Of a DNA stretch of 64,000 nt, positions 45,919-57,683 are shown piece by piece. Origin of the DNA: Lumbricus terrestris (taxonomy: Eukaryota; Annelida; Clitellata; Crassiclitellata; Lumbricidae). The DNA lies in the NCBI GenBank assembly GCA_949752735.1, contig OX457042.1:19484476-19548475 (forward strand), in the 5' to 3' direction. The notes under the pieces were generated by a model. That model was not told the DNA's origin. It searched no databases and worked only from the letters and a program-made list of their open reading frames with translations. Each line of letters begins with the position of its first letter. Position 1 is the first letter of the stretch. Position numbers and translations under genes: made by a program.

Positions 45919-48699
45919 TGTACAATTACTGTTATTGTTGTGTTATTTTTATTAGTGTTAGTCATAGTATTATTATTATTGTGAAAGATAATTACAAAAA
46001 AATTTCGAATTTGAATCTGAGATGGATGCGGATAAGATGGCTTCAAATAGATTTCTGTTGGGGGTAGTTTGTTTAGCTGGCATTTACCCTGAGTCTCACA
46101 GGGTTTACCATTTTAATAACTTCTACAATTTCCAGCATATCTAAACATAAGTCATTTTATAAGGTACAAGTTGTGTAGTAGTTTTTTTTGTGCTAATTGT
46201 ACTGCTCCCAGGCTTAAACATTTCCGATGTATATATGCTGTTTTCTGTCTATGTGATGCTAGGCCCTGGTAGCTGTTTTCTACCATATTTGCCTGTGTCG
46301 ACGTTGAATCCGACTCTAGTTGCACATGTCCTTCCAGTATTAGGGTTGGAGACATCCTTCTTGTTGTCCCAAAAATATTCGTGAATTAAGAAAATATCTG
46401 AACAATGTTAAAATGGAAAACACGAATTTGTCCAAGCGAGCAGGACATGAATTGAGAGATGTGAGTAAGACACAGTGATAACCAAACAAATGGCAGAAAT
46501 TTTACAATGTGAAACTGTTACACTAATCCTTAACGCTGGAGAATGTTACGAAAACTTTTTCATTGAGTCTGTAGAAAATCGAAAGGTGAGAGAAAAAACA
46601 GGTGTGGCCTCACAAGGGTCAGAATGGATTGGCATTACTTATGAATATCTTGTATGCAATACAACATAGTTGTCCAGAATCATCACGATTTAGAAGGTGT
46701 TTATGTATATTTTGTTGAATGATGTATTTAGGATCGAATCTGTAAAAACAGTTTCGTCTGTGAATTGCAAAGTAAATACTGTTGTACGTGTATAAACTTC
46801 CTATTTTCCATTGCACATGTTGAATTTTGTATGTATATATGTTTATCATCTTGAATATTTTGACTCTGTGCCAGATAATTTTTTGTATTATCTTGTGAAC
46901 GTGTGTACATGTATTTATACAATTATAGTAATGTATTAAGACCTATAACATGTGCATTTTAGGTACCTAAAACACTGCACAATCACAATGTTGTGCCATG
47001 TCCTTCTGGTTTATAACAACATGTATCTCTTTTCACCTTTGTTTCTTGCTTAGAAACCCAATGCGAGTGAGTCTTTGCCCTTCATTGTCAGGCCTTGCAA
47101 CCCATAAACAGAAGACCAACCATTGTAGGATTGCTGTATTGCTATGCAATAGTATGCATGGGCTTCGGCTCGAATTTCCTCATCCCCAGACTAAGGACTC
47201 GCATCAATAGGGCACTCGTTTATAAAGTAGTTTCAGTGTACAAGAAACATTTCTTGTAGGCTTTGAACCATATCAAATTTGAAGTACTATGTGCTCAATT
47301 TGTGCTACATTCCTTCATCATTCTCCTGGTATTATCACACACCCTAACTAACTGTGCATGCTAATATGCTAAGCATTTGACACTGCTTGCATGCACTCTC
47401 AAGCAGTTTCAGAGTATATAATGCTAGAGCAGCTAGGATATACGCGTACCTATGCATGCGCCAAGGTGGTGCTTGATTGCGCATGAATAAGTAACTTGTC
47501 AAATGTTGTAACTGGTCAGATGTTTTTAACAATTTTATGTGCAGTTTTTTGCCATTTGTTGATGGTTTAACACTTCAGTGGCGAGGTTCATTGGTTTCGT
47601 AGCCACTTTTAGTACACTCGGTCATTAAGAGTGTCAAGGAGGAAGACTGTGTAGAAGGGAAAGTTTCAATTGAAAATAGCATAAAGAGAGCGGAGATGGG
47701 ATAAACCTACGGGCAGGAGTGAATTGTAGTAGGAGATTATTTTTCCTATCCTATTTGGTCAGTAGATGAGGCGAACTTCCTGGGAAAGAGAAATGGAGAA
47801 ATTGTATCTTCAACAGGAGATGTTTTAAAGTTTATACTCTTTCCTACGAAAGAAACCTGCTTGCACCTATCTGCCTTATGAAAATTGTTTGATGTTTTCC
47901 TATGTTTGTTGTCCATTGCAGTAATGCAACACAAGTCTTAGGAAATTTTCAAATATTTTTGTGAGCACAGATTTTTACTCAATTATATTTATTGTCAACG
48001 CTTTTTGTTTTAACACTTCAGCGGTGAACTGCATTAGTTACACGCTCGTGTTAAGCGTGTAATTGATGCATTCATTCAGCTGGGTTGTGCACAAGTATTA
48101 GCTGAGTTACCTATGCCTCTAATGCCAATGTCTAAGATCATTTATTTATTCATTCGGAGCATTTTGTGTGCCACCTCAGATTCTTAATACTGAACATGAC
48201 CGAGTTTTTCGAACTCAGTTGCTTGAAAGATTACAAAATTTGTAGACATTTTCTTTATGCTTGTTGAATTTGTATCTATTGATTGTGTGAATAAAAATTA
48301 AAACAATGACTTGTACGTTATTAGATTAAGCTCAGCAGTGTTCAACGTCTAGTGGCTAGTATGTTGGACGGTCAACTCAGAGACCTGTTCTGATCCTAGT
48401 CAGACATAATCATACCGGTATTTCAAAATTTCTACACAAACAGCAGCACCCTCTAAGCTAAATCGGCCACAAAATGGATATGCTGAAACTACAACTGTAC
48501 TCAGTGTACAGGTTTCACTATCATGTAGTGTGTGAAAGGATCATTATGGCCAAGGCTAGAACAATGAGGTTACTGAGATGTCATACCCACAGCTACCTGT
48601 CACAGCTAGCCCAAGGGAATGCTCTTCAGTATTCACGTTTTTTTATTGAGGGTCAACCCTGAGTGAAAAACACCATTGGTCCAGCTTAACATGTTTGCA
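45919..48699. other. Intergenic DNA between copine and MAIP1
   Basis: AT-rich with only short frames. Near-identical phrases AACACTTCAG(T/C)GG at about 47570 and 48013 mark a diverged short repeat. No gene is recognised. Confidence 0.4.
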
Positions 48700-48960
48700 C
48701 CATGAGAACATGCCAACTTTTCCGGCTATTTATTGTTAAAGTAGGTTTTGGTTCTGTGTGCTCACCCTTCTACCTTTTCAATTGTGGGTCCCGCCAACTA
48801 GAATGGCCTCTCATTTGACTTGCAATTGATGCCCGAGTTAAACATGCCTGCTTCTTACTAGTCCCTCAAATCTCACTTGTTTGGCGGTGCTGGGTGCACC
48901 TCTGAGTAGATCTCTTGAAGAGATACTATATAAATTCTTGAAATGAATGAATGAGCAATA
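48700..48960 (+). repeat. LINE tail fragment, intergenic
   Basis: Frames resembling NCGSRQLEWPLI, then GTGCACCTCTGAGTAGATC, TTGAAGAGATACTATATAAAT and (GAAT)n: the main LINE family tail, decayed. Confidence 0.5.
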
Positions 48961-50460
48961 GTAAAAATTGTATCTGAATATTTATGTAGCACCTTTGGCA
49001 AGTTTCACGAAGAAATGTTACAATTGCATAAAATTTAATAGGTAGCACCCAAATCTCAAGGTTAGTGAGACAAAACGACTATTTACTGTTGTACACATGT
49101 TCAGTAAATTAATTAATCAGTTTCTTCAATTATTCTTTGTAAATGCAAAATCAAAGTGAGCCATTTTCGATTTATGTAGCTTTACTATCTCGCAGAAAAG
49201 TCAACACATACGAGCAACATAGATGTGCACAACTGCACATGTAGACAAGGGAACACTATCAAGCCGCACCCGTTTTAACCTCTTTACCCACCGTGATGCA
49301 CTGTTAGTTTGACTCATCTCGTTTCAGTTATTCAAAGGGACTTCTCCAGTAGATCTCGACTTTTGGATTATGATTCGCCCGGAGCCAAGCATCTTCTGCC
49401 CATAGTGTTCAGGCCACAGTATTTGCAGTTTCCAAACATATTATAATAAAAAGTATATAATAAAATATAATATAAAAATATTTTATAATAAAGATATAAT
49501 AAAAGTACAAATGACAATAAGGTCTGTCCATATATTATATATGCACGGGTGGGGCTCACCGGATTTAGGCAATTTGCGAACGTGTGTGTACGGCGGGGAG
49601 GGGTCTTGACAAAATGTACATGCACGAAATAAATTTATAATTGCAACATGCACATTAGTCTATGTTTAACTCTGTATCATCAGCTGGCATTTGATTACAT
49701 TATCATTAAATTCTGTTCACATCTAAACAGTGAAGCATAACAGTTAATAAACTTAAGCTAGCAAATAATTATGATGCTTGACAAAAAATAAATAGTAGCC
49801 TACGGTAAAATAAATATTTTGTAGATATCCTTAGCTAATTAACTTTTGTAAGGGGGTAGAGAAACTTATTTGTACGTACACATGGGAGGTTCCACGAAAT
49901 GCACAAGTCGCAAAACGGGAGGGAGATGAAAATGCGAAATTTTTGCTTACATAATAATGGATGGATGGATCCTTATACAAAATCATTCATATCAATGAAA
50001 GAAATTAATTATATTTACACACAAGATGCATCCTAGCATGTAAAGAACTGCTCTGTCAATATTCACAAAATTCATACAACTGAGTTTGAAAACCCGACTG
50101 TAATTCTATAAATTATTCTATACATTTTCAACAGTGTCAACTTATAAATAAATTCAAGGCTGCATTTCATTTTGAACAGACCCAAGTTCGTTTTTGAAAG
50201 TCCTGTGTTTTGAAAGGCTATCTCTATTCTAAACAGCCTTGAGTTTGCACGGCATGCATTTTACTAGTCCTATATACTTTGTACAACCCTACTCATTTTG
50301 TAAAGCCCTATTTATTTTTAACAGTTACTTTTCAAACAGTCAATCAATGAATGACCTTTATTTCTAACAGCAACATTTCGGGAGTTTATCTTAAACACCA
50401 ATCTGTACTTAAGCACCAATCTATTTACACCGAATCGTTTCTCTTCTTGCTCTTTTCTCT
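48961..50460. other. AT-rich DNA downstream of MAIP1
   Basis: Very AT-rich at 49440-49510. TTTATT at 50357-50362 is a candidate minus-strand AATAAA for MAIP1. No gene is recognised. Confidence 0.4.
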
Positions 50461-53400
50461 TTACTTTGTAGTTTCCTCGTCTTTGTTTGATCCCAGTTCC
50501 TTAATGTTGAACTCCTGGATGCTATCAATTTTCCAATCGCTCTGGGTCTCGTGCTCATAATCACGGCAGAACCTAACATATGACAACAAAAAGTAACGCA
50601 GCTCAAAAACTGAAGTAGTGCATAATAAAATTTTGACAACTTTTAAAAACTAGATGCTGGACTGTGCACAGTATGACCAATAGCGATGTTAGTTGCCATG
50701 CAGTCTTAAGCAAGAGTGTGAAACTGCAATGCACTTGGTATGTCTCAATTCTGAGTTTTTAAGGAATAATGAAAACTGAACATCACATCTGACTAGGCCT
50801 ACTCCTAGTTGTAAAGAACACCGTCAATTGCCAAATAAAGCCACGTACACTGAATCAATGTACACATATCTATATAAATAAAGAGGAAACTGTGTCTGTT
50901 TGACTGGGATGCATATCCACAGCTTTCTAGCTTTTCACTCCAAACCTTCACTACTGTGTTCGTCTGAGCATGGGACACCCAGTGGAGGGGTTTACGAATC
51001 TGTCCCACCACGGGGGCCATGGTGGGGGCAAAAAACCAAATTTTTACACATTTTGTGTTTTTTCACTGGCATTTCCACACTTTTGCAGTTTTTCAATGCT
51101 AAAATTCCCGGGCAACGCCAGGTACCCCAGCTAGTTCTTCATAAACATATAGATATTCTTGATCTTTTTGTTCCCAGGACTAGGATTGCTCTTGCCAAAC
51201 ACTGGGAAATTCCTGTTATTGGACCCCATTTCAGAATGACCTTCCTCCCTCACTAACGGCTAAACTTATGACTCAGTTTTATCATCAGTCCCTCATTCTT
51301 TAAAACAATTACTTTTCTTGAGAAGTACTGCGCTGAAAACGCCTCTGAACAGCCATTCTGTACGAGGTGCTATATAAATCCATAGATATACGATGTGAAA
51401 ATCACCTGACGATTGTCTGAATAAGAAGCGGCTGAGATTGAAACATCCTTATGGCCAGACAGAAGACATCGATCGAGACAGCAAACGATCCTACAATGAT
51501 CAATGATCATAAAATCATCAATTAATACAAACATGATCATAATAGCTGAGAAAACTTCAGACGCTTACGTCTGTAGTCGCCCACCAAGATCCATAGCAAA
51601 CATTCATTCATTCCACAGTGCAAGATTTACAGGCTTAACAAGCTATGAAGTTTGTTAAATAATATACCAATAAAGGTCCAATATACTAGCAACAGGATAA
51701 GTGTCATTCTTGACTTAATGAAATCATTCTCAGGAGTTGTAAAATGGTTCCATTAAATGCAACTAGCAATATAAAACAAATAAAAAGGCAATGGGAAGCA
51801 AATTTAGTTGTTATTGTTGCTACTTTCACTTACTGTTATCATGAATTTCCTAATTGATTGCTTTTGAGCCACCTGCCTACTTTTACTCCACCAACAACAG
51901 CCAACGAATGAAGAAATGCATGAACGACTGCATGAACAAATGAGAGAATGAATGAATGGATATTATCCATACAATGAATGCATTACAATGAATGTATGAA
52001 TAAACTGTGCACGAAAAAATCGACCAAATATGGATCGATGACTAAATGACCCAGACCACCATTGGACTACTCTTACGAACAACCCTTTTGACGCAATGCA
52101 GTGCTCGTGAATAAGCTGGTGCCCCGCGCTTGGCTTTCGGGTAGCGCCTTAGAAGTTTGGAGATTACGATTACAATTACGAATGAATAAATTTATGGATG
52201 AATAAATCAAATGAAGAGATGGATAAACGACTGGTCACTTGATCTACCTTCCTCCCGGTGACGAACGGAAGAAACGCTGAACTTGGCAAGGTTGATGTTT
52301 TCCGGAAGAATTTCAATACTTTGCAACTGCTCAAGTGACAGGGCCGAGACAATCTCTTTCATCCTGTGCACCACCTGCAATGATAGTTCATAAACAATAA
52401 ACCAGAAATAGTGAATATGTCACGCCGAAATCTCAGCCTGAAATTGGGGGAAAGGTATTTCCACAAGGACTCACAATTGCAAAAAGATGAACTTCAAAAA
52501 TAACAATATTTAACAATATTGTTTCTGCATGCTCAGACCTCTTTCTATTCACAACCTGTAGAAATAGTTACTAGACAATTAAACCATTATTAAATAACAA
52601 TTAAAGCATATTTCTTGGTCAAATCATCATCTCATTGATGATTTGCTTTAATTTAAAAAATACCAACCTAATTAATAAATGAATAAACATTACATGTGTC
52701 CCACATTATATGTGTTTTAAAAATTATGAAATAATAATTAATAATAATAATAATAATAATAAATTCAACCCATCCGGCCACCCACGATTTCGTTCCCTTC
52801 GCCATCGAATCGCTGGGCCCCGTGAATTCTTGGAGTTGGGTGTCGCATGACCGCCATCTCTGGAGACCTTCAGGAGACTGTGCACTTGTTCCAATGTTTA
52901 TCTATATGCACCCAGAGATTCAACGCCATAGCATTCAGAGGAATGTTCTTACAACCCATCTGGGTCGAGGACGACCAACCATACTAACATACTTTAGTCT
53001 TAGTTGTGCAATTGTGGGAAACAAATAGCATATTATGCCTGTGTTTGTCAGGCTTTCACTGTTCATCATGCACAACCAGTTGGTGTTGCACAGTTTGAAA
53101 GGGATATAAATGGTTTTCATAATAATAATAATAATAAAAATGGGGGCCGTTCCAGACTGTGATTTTATATTAGATGGTAGTAAAAAAATAAAAATAATAA
53201 TAAGTTGGGAAATAATAATTAATGACTGTTCCATTGACATTTATAATGTGTTGGCTGAGTTACTCAAATATTCTGAAATAAATCAATAAAATACATAAAC
53301 AAATCAAAGACACAAAGTCTTACATCAGTTGATGCAACTGACTTCATTCCGTCAAAATCTTTGAGAACGGCCAATCTTGTCAGATGACAAACAGCCTGAA

Positions 53401-54478
53401 AATAATAAAAATATAATGCAGAGCAAGACCAGTCTCTAATAGGAACAAGGACAATGTAAGTAATGATGATCATGATGATGACGAACATGAAAATTATGAT
53501 TCATGAATGAAATGACAATGACACCAATGACGAAAACAACCATGAATATGGAAGTGCTGATGACGATTATGATGAGGTGACAAAGAAAATGATCATAATG
53601 ACAGTGATGACTCTGATGACTCAATTCAATTCAATTTTTGTTACATTTAACCAATTTCTACGAAGGTCTAAAATGCATGTTCAGATTGCAACACTCAAGA
53701 CTAGGTTTGATTGATATAGATGACAATTGATGACGATTGCAATGTTGCTAGAGATGATGAAGATCGTGACAAAGTGCCTATGTGACAAAAAAAATCAGAT
53801 AACACACCTGGGTAGAAGAACACAGACATGAAACAAATGAGAAAAAGAATAATTTATTATTACATTATTATATATATTATCAAATCACTAGTAAACTAAC
53901 AGCAATATATGCAGAGATATTATACCCCCCGCGCTCACCTGTTTTGCACCGAAAAGAAAATCCTGTCGGTTGAACGAGCTGTCTAGCCAACCTTGGACGA
54001 TGAACATATACCAGAGGTTCTTCAGCCAGTCGATAGGGTGTGGTATGTGGACCACAACACCCTTCATTTCCGTCCTCGGTTCGTTTCCCCCTCGCTTGTT
54101 CGTCGAATACATCCTCACCAATCTACCTTTCCAGCCGGATTTATCCCATGATCGGGGTACCGCTAGCGGGCTTGTGTTATGGAAATGTCGATGCCAGTTG
54201 GTCGATGAAGCATTCTGAAAGTTGGCCAAACCGAGCACGGGCGCAGAAATGGCTGAAGCAGCGCAACGCTTTTGGTCTTTGGGGAATTTATAGTCTAGGT
54301 GTCGGCTTACGCAAATCGTTAAGGGCAAAACCGTCTCGTGGGTGAAAGGAAAGGAAACACAAGACTGCAGAGGGTGTCCACCAAAACTCGACTTAAAACG
54401 CACGATTTTGTTACCGTATAACGTCCGTATCAAACGAAAATCTGTTCCCAAATTACTCATAATTATTGATCGAATCAA
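50461..54478 (-). CDS. MAIP1: m-AAA protease-interacting protein 1, mitochondrial
   Basis: In vertebrates MAIP1 is a mitochondrial matrix protein that binds the m-AAA protease and helps EMRE, the uniporter subunit, to be sorted. Five minus exons join in phase: 53939-54478, 53324-53395, 52248-52374, 51406-51490 and 50461-50572, giving 311 aa against about 291 in human. The first 130 residues are basic and Ser-rich with few acids, like a mitochondrial presequence. The conserved core starts at VVVHIPHPIDWLKNLWYMF (about 140) and runs through DFLFGAKQAVCHLTRL, the LPENINLAKFSV segment and EEGSFAVSIDVFCL. It ends with RDYEHETQSDWKIDSIQEF, which lines up with the vertebrate C-terminus. The ATG at 54478 opens the frame; Met7 is an alternative. 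Donors of exons 3 and 4 (GTAGAT, GTGATT) are weak. Confidence 0.9.
50869..51134 (+). mobile_element. Helitron-like non-autonomous element, MAIP1 intron 4
   Basis: The 5' end is TCTATATAAATAAAGAGG, directly after an A. The 3' end has a GC-rich hairpin region CCCGGGCAACGCCAGGTA and finishes CCCCAGCTAG, followed by T. TC start, CTAG end, A-T insertion point and no target duplication are Helitron features. A second similar 5' end lies at 57096. No Rep/helicase is coded here. Confidence 0.65.
51137..51395 (+). repeat. LINE tail in MAIP1 intron 4
   Basis: A frame with FVPRTRIALAKHWEIPVIGP resembles the conserved LINE end. It is followed by AACGCCTCTGAACAG and GAGGTGCTATATAAATCC. It abuts the Helitron-like end and stops just before MAIP1 exon 4. 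Confidence 0.5.
52075..52185 (+). repeat. LINE-2-type tail (GAGATTACGATTAC family)
   Basis: Contains GTGCTCGTGAATAAGCTGGT, CCCGCGCTTGGCTTTCGGG and a (GATTAC)n-like end. The same tail occurs at 63410-63505 and, inverted, at 60226-60313. Confidence 0.65.
52770..53010 (+). repeat. LINE fragment in MAIP1 intron 2
   Basis: Shifted frames contain FAIESLGP, then RLxxxTGD and FQCLSICTQRFNAI-like pieces, a block often found at the 3' end of invertebrate retroelements. The family is uncertain. Confidence 0.35.
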
Positions 54479-55037
54479 GACACTTCAAGCGATTTTTTAA
54501 AATGACATTTAACTGAGAATGCGTCCAACTCCGCACAAAAACTTCGCAATAACCTCCACAAAACAAGAAGGTAGAAACGACAGCTGCTGACCTTTCGCGA
54601 AATTCGCAATTGTGTAAAGTCATACGAAAACTTGTTGCAAACCTTGATAAATTATATCTACGACAACAAAAACATCTAAACGGTCAGCGAACAAAAACAA
54701 GTTATCTAGGTAACTGGGTCGAAGTACGATAGGCCTATCGGGGAGCACGACTGTACGAATTGAATGTTAGATAAGTATGATAGTAGACCTAGGCTAATGT
54801 TTAGACCAAAGTCGAAGATTCTGAGATCTTTGTTTAGACTCTAGGCTACACGTTAGATTACACGACAGGAATCAGGATTACGTAGACGATCTAGGCTCCA
54901 CCTCTTTCTTACTCTCCTCTACAAGCGGTAGCCAGAATTTGATTTCGGGGGTGCATACCAACTTTTTGGCCAAATTTTCTGACGATCTTCTTTTTTAGTG
55001 GACGAAATTTCTGATGGCTTTTTTTAGTCATCACATA
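54479..55037. other. Upstream region of MAIP1
   Basis: Likely holds the MAIP1 promoter near 54480-54700, though no core element is clear. At 54945-55035 lies a fragment of the CAGTGGCGG-family MITE (AAATTTTCTGACGATC and TTTTTTTAGTCATC blocks), broken by the element that starts at 55038. Confidence 0.45.
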
Positions 55038-56795
55038 GGGTGCTTGCAGGTAAAGCGAACCATCATGTAAAGCGAACCAAATTTCATAACCCGTCAATCT
55101 AGCGCAGTGTAATAGTCGCAATATGTCTATGGCTGTTCTCGCTCATCGGTCATAAAATTATATCTATGCATAAAAGAAACACAACATCGGGTCTTCTTGC
55201 AGCGAAATATGAAACCGAAAGTAAGCTTACTTTCGTCGTGTCCTATGTTTTGGACGTTTCGTACAAAACTTTACCATTTTCCGACTTTTTTACTTTTGTT
55301 TGCGGCACGTGCAGGCACATTTATATTCTTAAAACTTGTGTCTACAATGCAAGCGTGGCCGACGTAGTTTCTAAAAACATAAATTCCAATCGAATGCGAG
55401 CGATAATATATGTTGTGGCAGTAACAACACAGCGTGGTTCGCTTAACGTTAGCTGTTAGATAAACCGAACCGCCAGCATTGTGATAAAGCGAACCATGGT
55501 TCGCTTTACCTTATATGGCCGTAGGCATGTTAGTTTATTGCTAAATTGTATTGTGGCAAAGCGAACCATGGTTCGCTTTACCTTATATGGCCGTAGGCAT
55601 GTTAATTTATTGCTAAATTGTATTGTGGCAAAGCGAACCATGGTTCGCTTTACCTTAAATGGCCTATATCATTTAGTAAGCATGTTAACTTATTGCTAAA
55701 TTGTTGGTGTGTTGTGTTAGTAGGTATTTTGGACCATTGTTGTTGTGTTGTGTAGATACAGATGGCAAGATTAAAATTAAGTCAATATCGAATCATGAAT
55801 TCTGATGCCGCAGGGGTCAACTAACTGTCCAGCTCTGTGGATTCTTCATCAACCTTAAACACATTGGCCATTCCTGATACCATGTTGCTGCCATGCATGA
55901 AGGTGACCATTCACCAATCTCAGCACCAGCATTGTTACAAGTACTGGGACTGAGGACAATCAGCTGTTCAGCTCTGTGGGTTCCTTGTCAACCCTAAACA
56001 CACCTGCCATTCCTGATGCCACCCAACTCAGCACCATCCATTGTTACAACACTGCTGCTCCAGCAAATGTCTAACAGGCTTATCCAGTGCTATGAACTCT
56101 GCAGCGATAGACCATTCCAATTTTGAGCATACTAGTATTTGAACTGAGTTATTACTTGTAAGTCTACTTGCAAGTTTACCAGCAGTTCCAGAATCAGCCA
56201 GGCCTAAGTGAAACTCATGTGATGAAAATTTTCCAAGCATGCATCTTCCTGCACTTAAGTCAAGTCATTATTTTGAAGAAATCCTGGCAAATTAGTCCCT
56301 AGTACTTCTAACAACTGTAGTAAGGCCTATTGGCGTTGCATTCTAGTATGCTATTATTGCTTTTTTTGCTTATATGCTATGTGTTTGAACATGTAACCTG
56401 TTGTATGGTCCTGATTCATGGCATTTTGTATGGTGTGATAGCCTTGGGCTAAAGCATTAAATGTGTGGTTCGGTTTTACACAACAGTGGTTCGCTTTTCC
56501 TACAATGGTGATAGCCTTGGCCTAAGGCATTAAATTTGTGGTTCGGTTTTACACAAAAGTGGTTCGCTTTTCCTACAATGGTAATTCGCTTAACCTGAAT
56601 CATCACAATAACGACAGGTCCTACTACCTGGGACTGGTTCAGTTTACATGACAGCAGTTCGCTTTATCTATTGAGTGCTTAACTTAGTTGAGGAGCCTCT
56701 CTTTCAAGGGGAATAGGTCAATTACCGTAGTTGCACAAAATTGGGGTCTAGACTGCACTCTACACCAAAGTGGTTCGCTTTACCTGCAAGGACCC
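55038..56795. mobile_element. Tc1/mariner-like element with a GGTTCGCTTTACC array
   Basis: Terminal inverted repeats of about 25 bp (left GGGTGCTTGCAGGTAAAGCG, right inverted GGGTCCTTGCAGGTAAAGCG) are flanked by TA on both sides (55036-55037, 56796-56797). The terminal motif GGTAAAGCGAACCA recurs inside many times. Three 72-bp tandem units at 55486, 55558 and 55630 each carry AAAGCGAACC fused to GGTTCGCTTT as a perfect palindrome. More copies or variants occur near 55050, 55069, 55437, 56470, 56490, 56530, 56560 and 56655. No transposase frame is seen. Two related 80-bp blocks (about 55820 and 55955) are a further internal repeat. Confidence 0.75.
55486..55701. repeat. Three 72-bp tandem units with a perfect palindrome
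   Basis: Each unit starts with the 22-bp palindrome made of AAAGCGAACC, AT, GGTTCGCTTT and continues through ATGGCCGTAGGCATGTTA. The third unit is diverged in its second half. Confidence 0.92.
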
Positions 56796-57095
56796 TACTT
56801 TTTTCGTAGCCTACGATTTTTCCCGAAAACCGTTTACCGCGACGTAAACCGATCTAATTTCATTTAGGGTTATTTTTCTTCTAAAATCGCTATCTTCTGA
56901 GGTTCTGGGCGGCCAATAGACCAACATAATGCAACATTGCAACTAGTTCTTACATTAGGCTAGGCCTATGTGCTAGAAAATGCATTAGGCCTATATAATT
57001 TTAACATTTTTCATTTCGGGGGTGTTCAAACACCCAAATTAGCCTAGGCCTACACTCCGCAGCTCCGCTATACGGCCTTGCTCCTCTAGCTGCAA
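56796..57095. other. MITE remnant and TAGGCCTA-rich DNA
   Basis: Continues the broken MITE with TTTCATTTCGGGGGTG. TAGGCCTA words occur at 56960-57050. No gene. Confidence 0.4.
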
Positions 57096-57370
57096 TCTAT
57101 ATAAATAAAAATGTAAAACGTTACCGTTCGATATGAAGGAGATCTCGGAAAGTTCTTGACCGATTGTTTTGAAAATTTTCGCAAAACGTTCCATTCGAAC
57201 ATGAGCGGGTTTGTATGATGCCCTTTGGGAAAAAACGCAATCTTTACGACAAAAAACACAAATTTTAATTCCATTCGATATACGTCGATGGAGTCCAGCC
57301 ATTTCCATTTGAACTTTCACGCATCCGTCCGGCGGCGTCCGCCCATTTTTCGGGCGCGTTTTAAAAGGTG
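57096..57370 (+). mobile_element. Possible Helitron-like 5' end
   Basis: TCTATATAAATAAAAATGTA closely resembles the 5' end of the element at 50869 and of Helitrons in other animals. The 3' end was not found, so the limit is arbitrary. Confidence 0.35.
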
Positions 57371-57470
57371 TGTCTTTCTATAGCGCAGATTTAAATGTAA
57401 CTGTCGGTTTTTACAAAGTCGTCCATTTGCAGCCGTTTTCCGCGCGTCTTTCTATAGCGCATATTTCTAG

Positions 57471-57683
57471 GGATGGAGGAAGGGGAGGGACGGAGGGGAG
57501 GGAGGGGATGAAACGGGATAGAGGGATGCAGGGAGGGAGAGAGGGAGGGAGAGACGGAGGGAGAGAGGGAGGGACGGAGGAGGGAGGGAAGGGGAGGGGA
57601 GGGGAGGGGAGGAAGAGGAGGGACGGGAGGGGAGGGAAGGCGAGGGGAAGGGGAGGGGGAAGAGGGGACGTAGGAAGGGAGAA
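57471..57683. repeat. Polypurine (GGGA)n tract
   Basis: About 210 bp almost only of G and A on the plus strand, with a GAGGGAGG period. It could form triplex or G-quadruplex structures. The Gly/Arg-rich and Pro/Ser-rich frames across it are artefacts. Confidence 0.92.

Noticed and set aside
54040..54345. A 101-codon plus frame (and another at 53970-54218)
   Set aside because: Antisense to MAIP1 exon 1, whose minus frame has clear homology and correct splicing.
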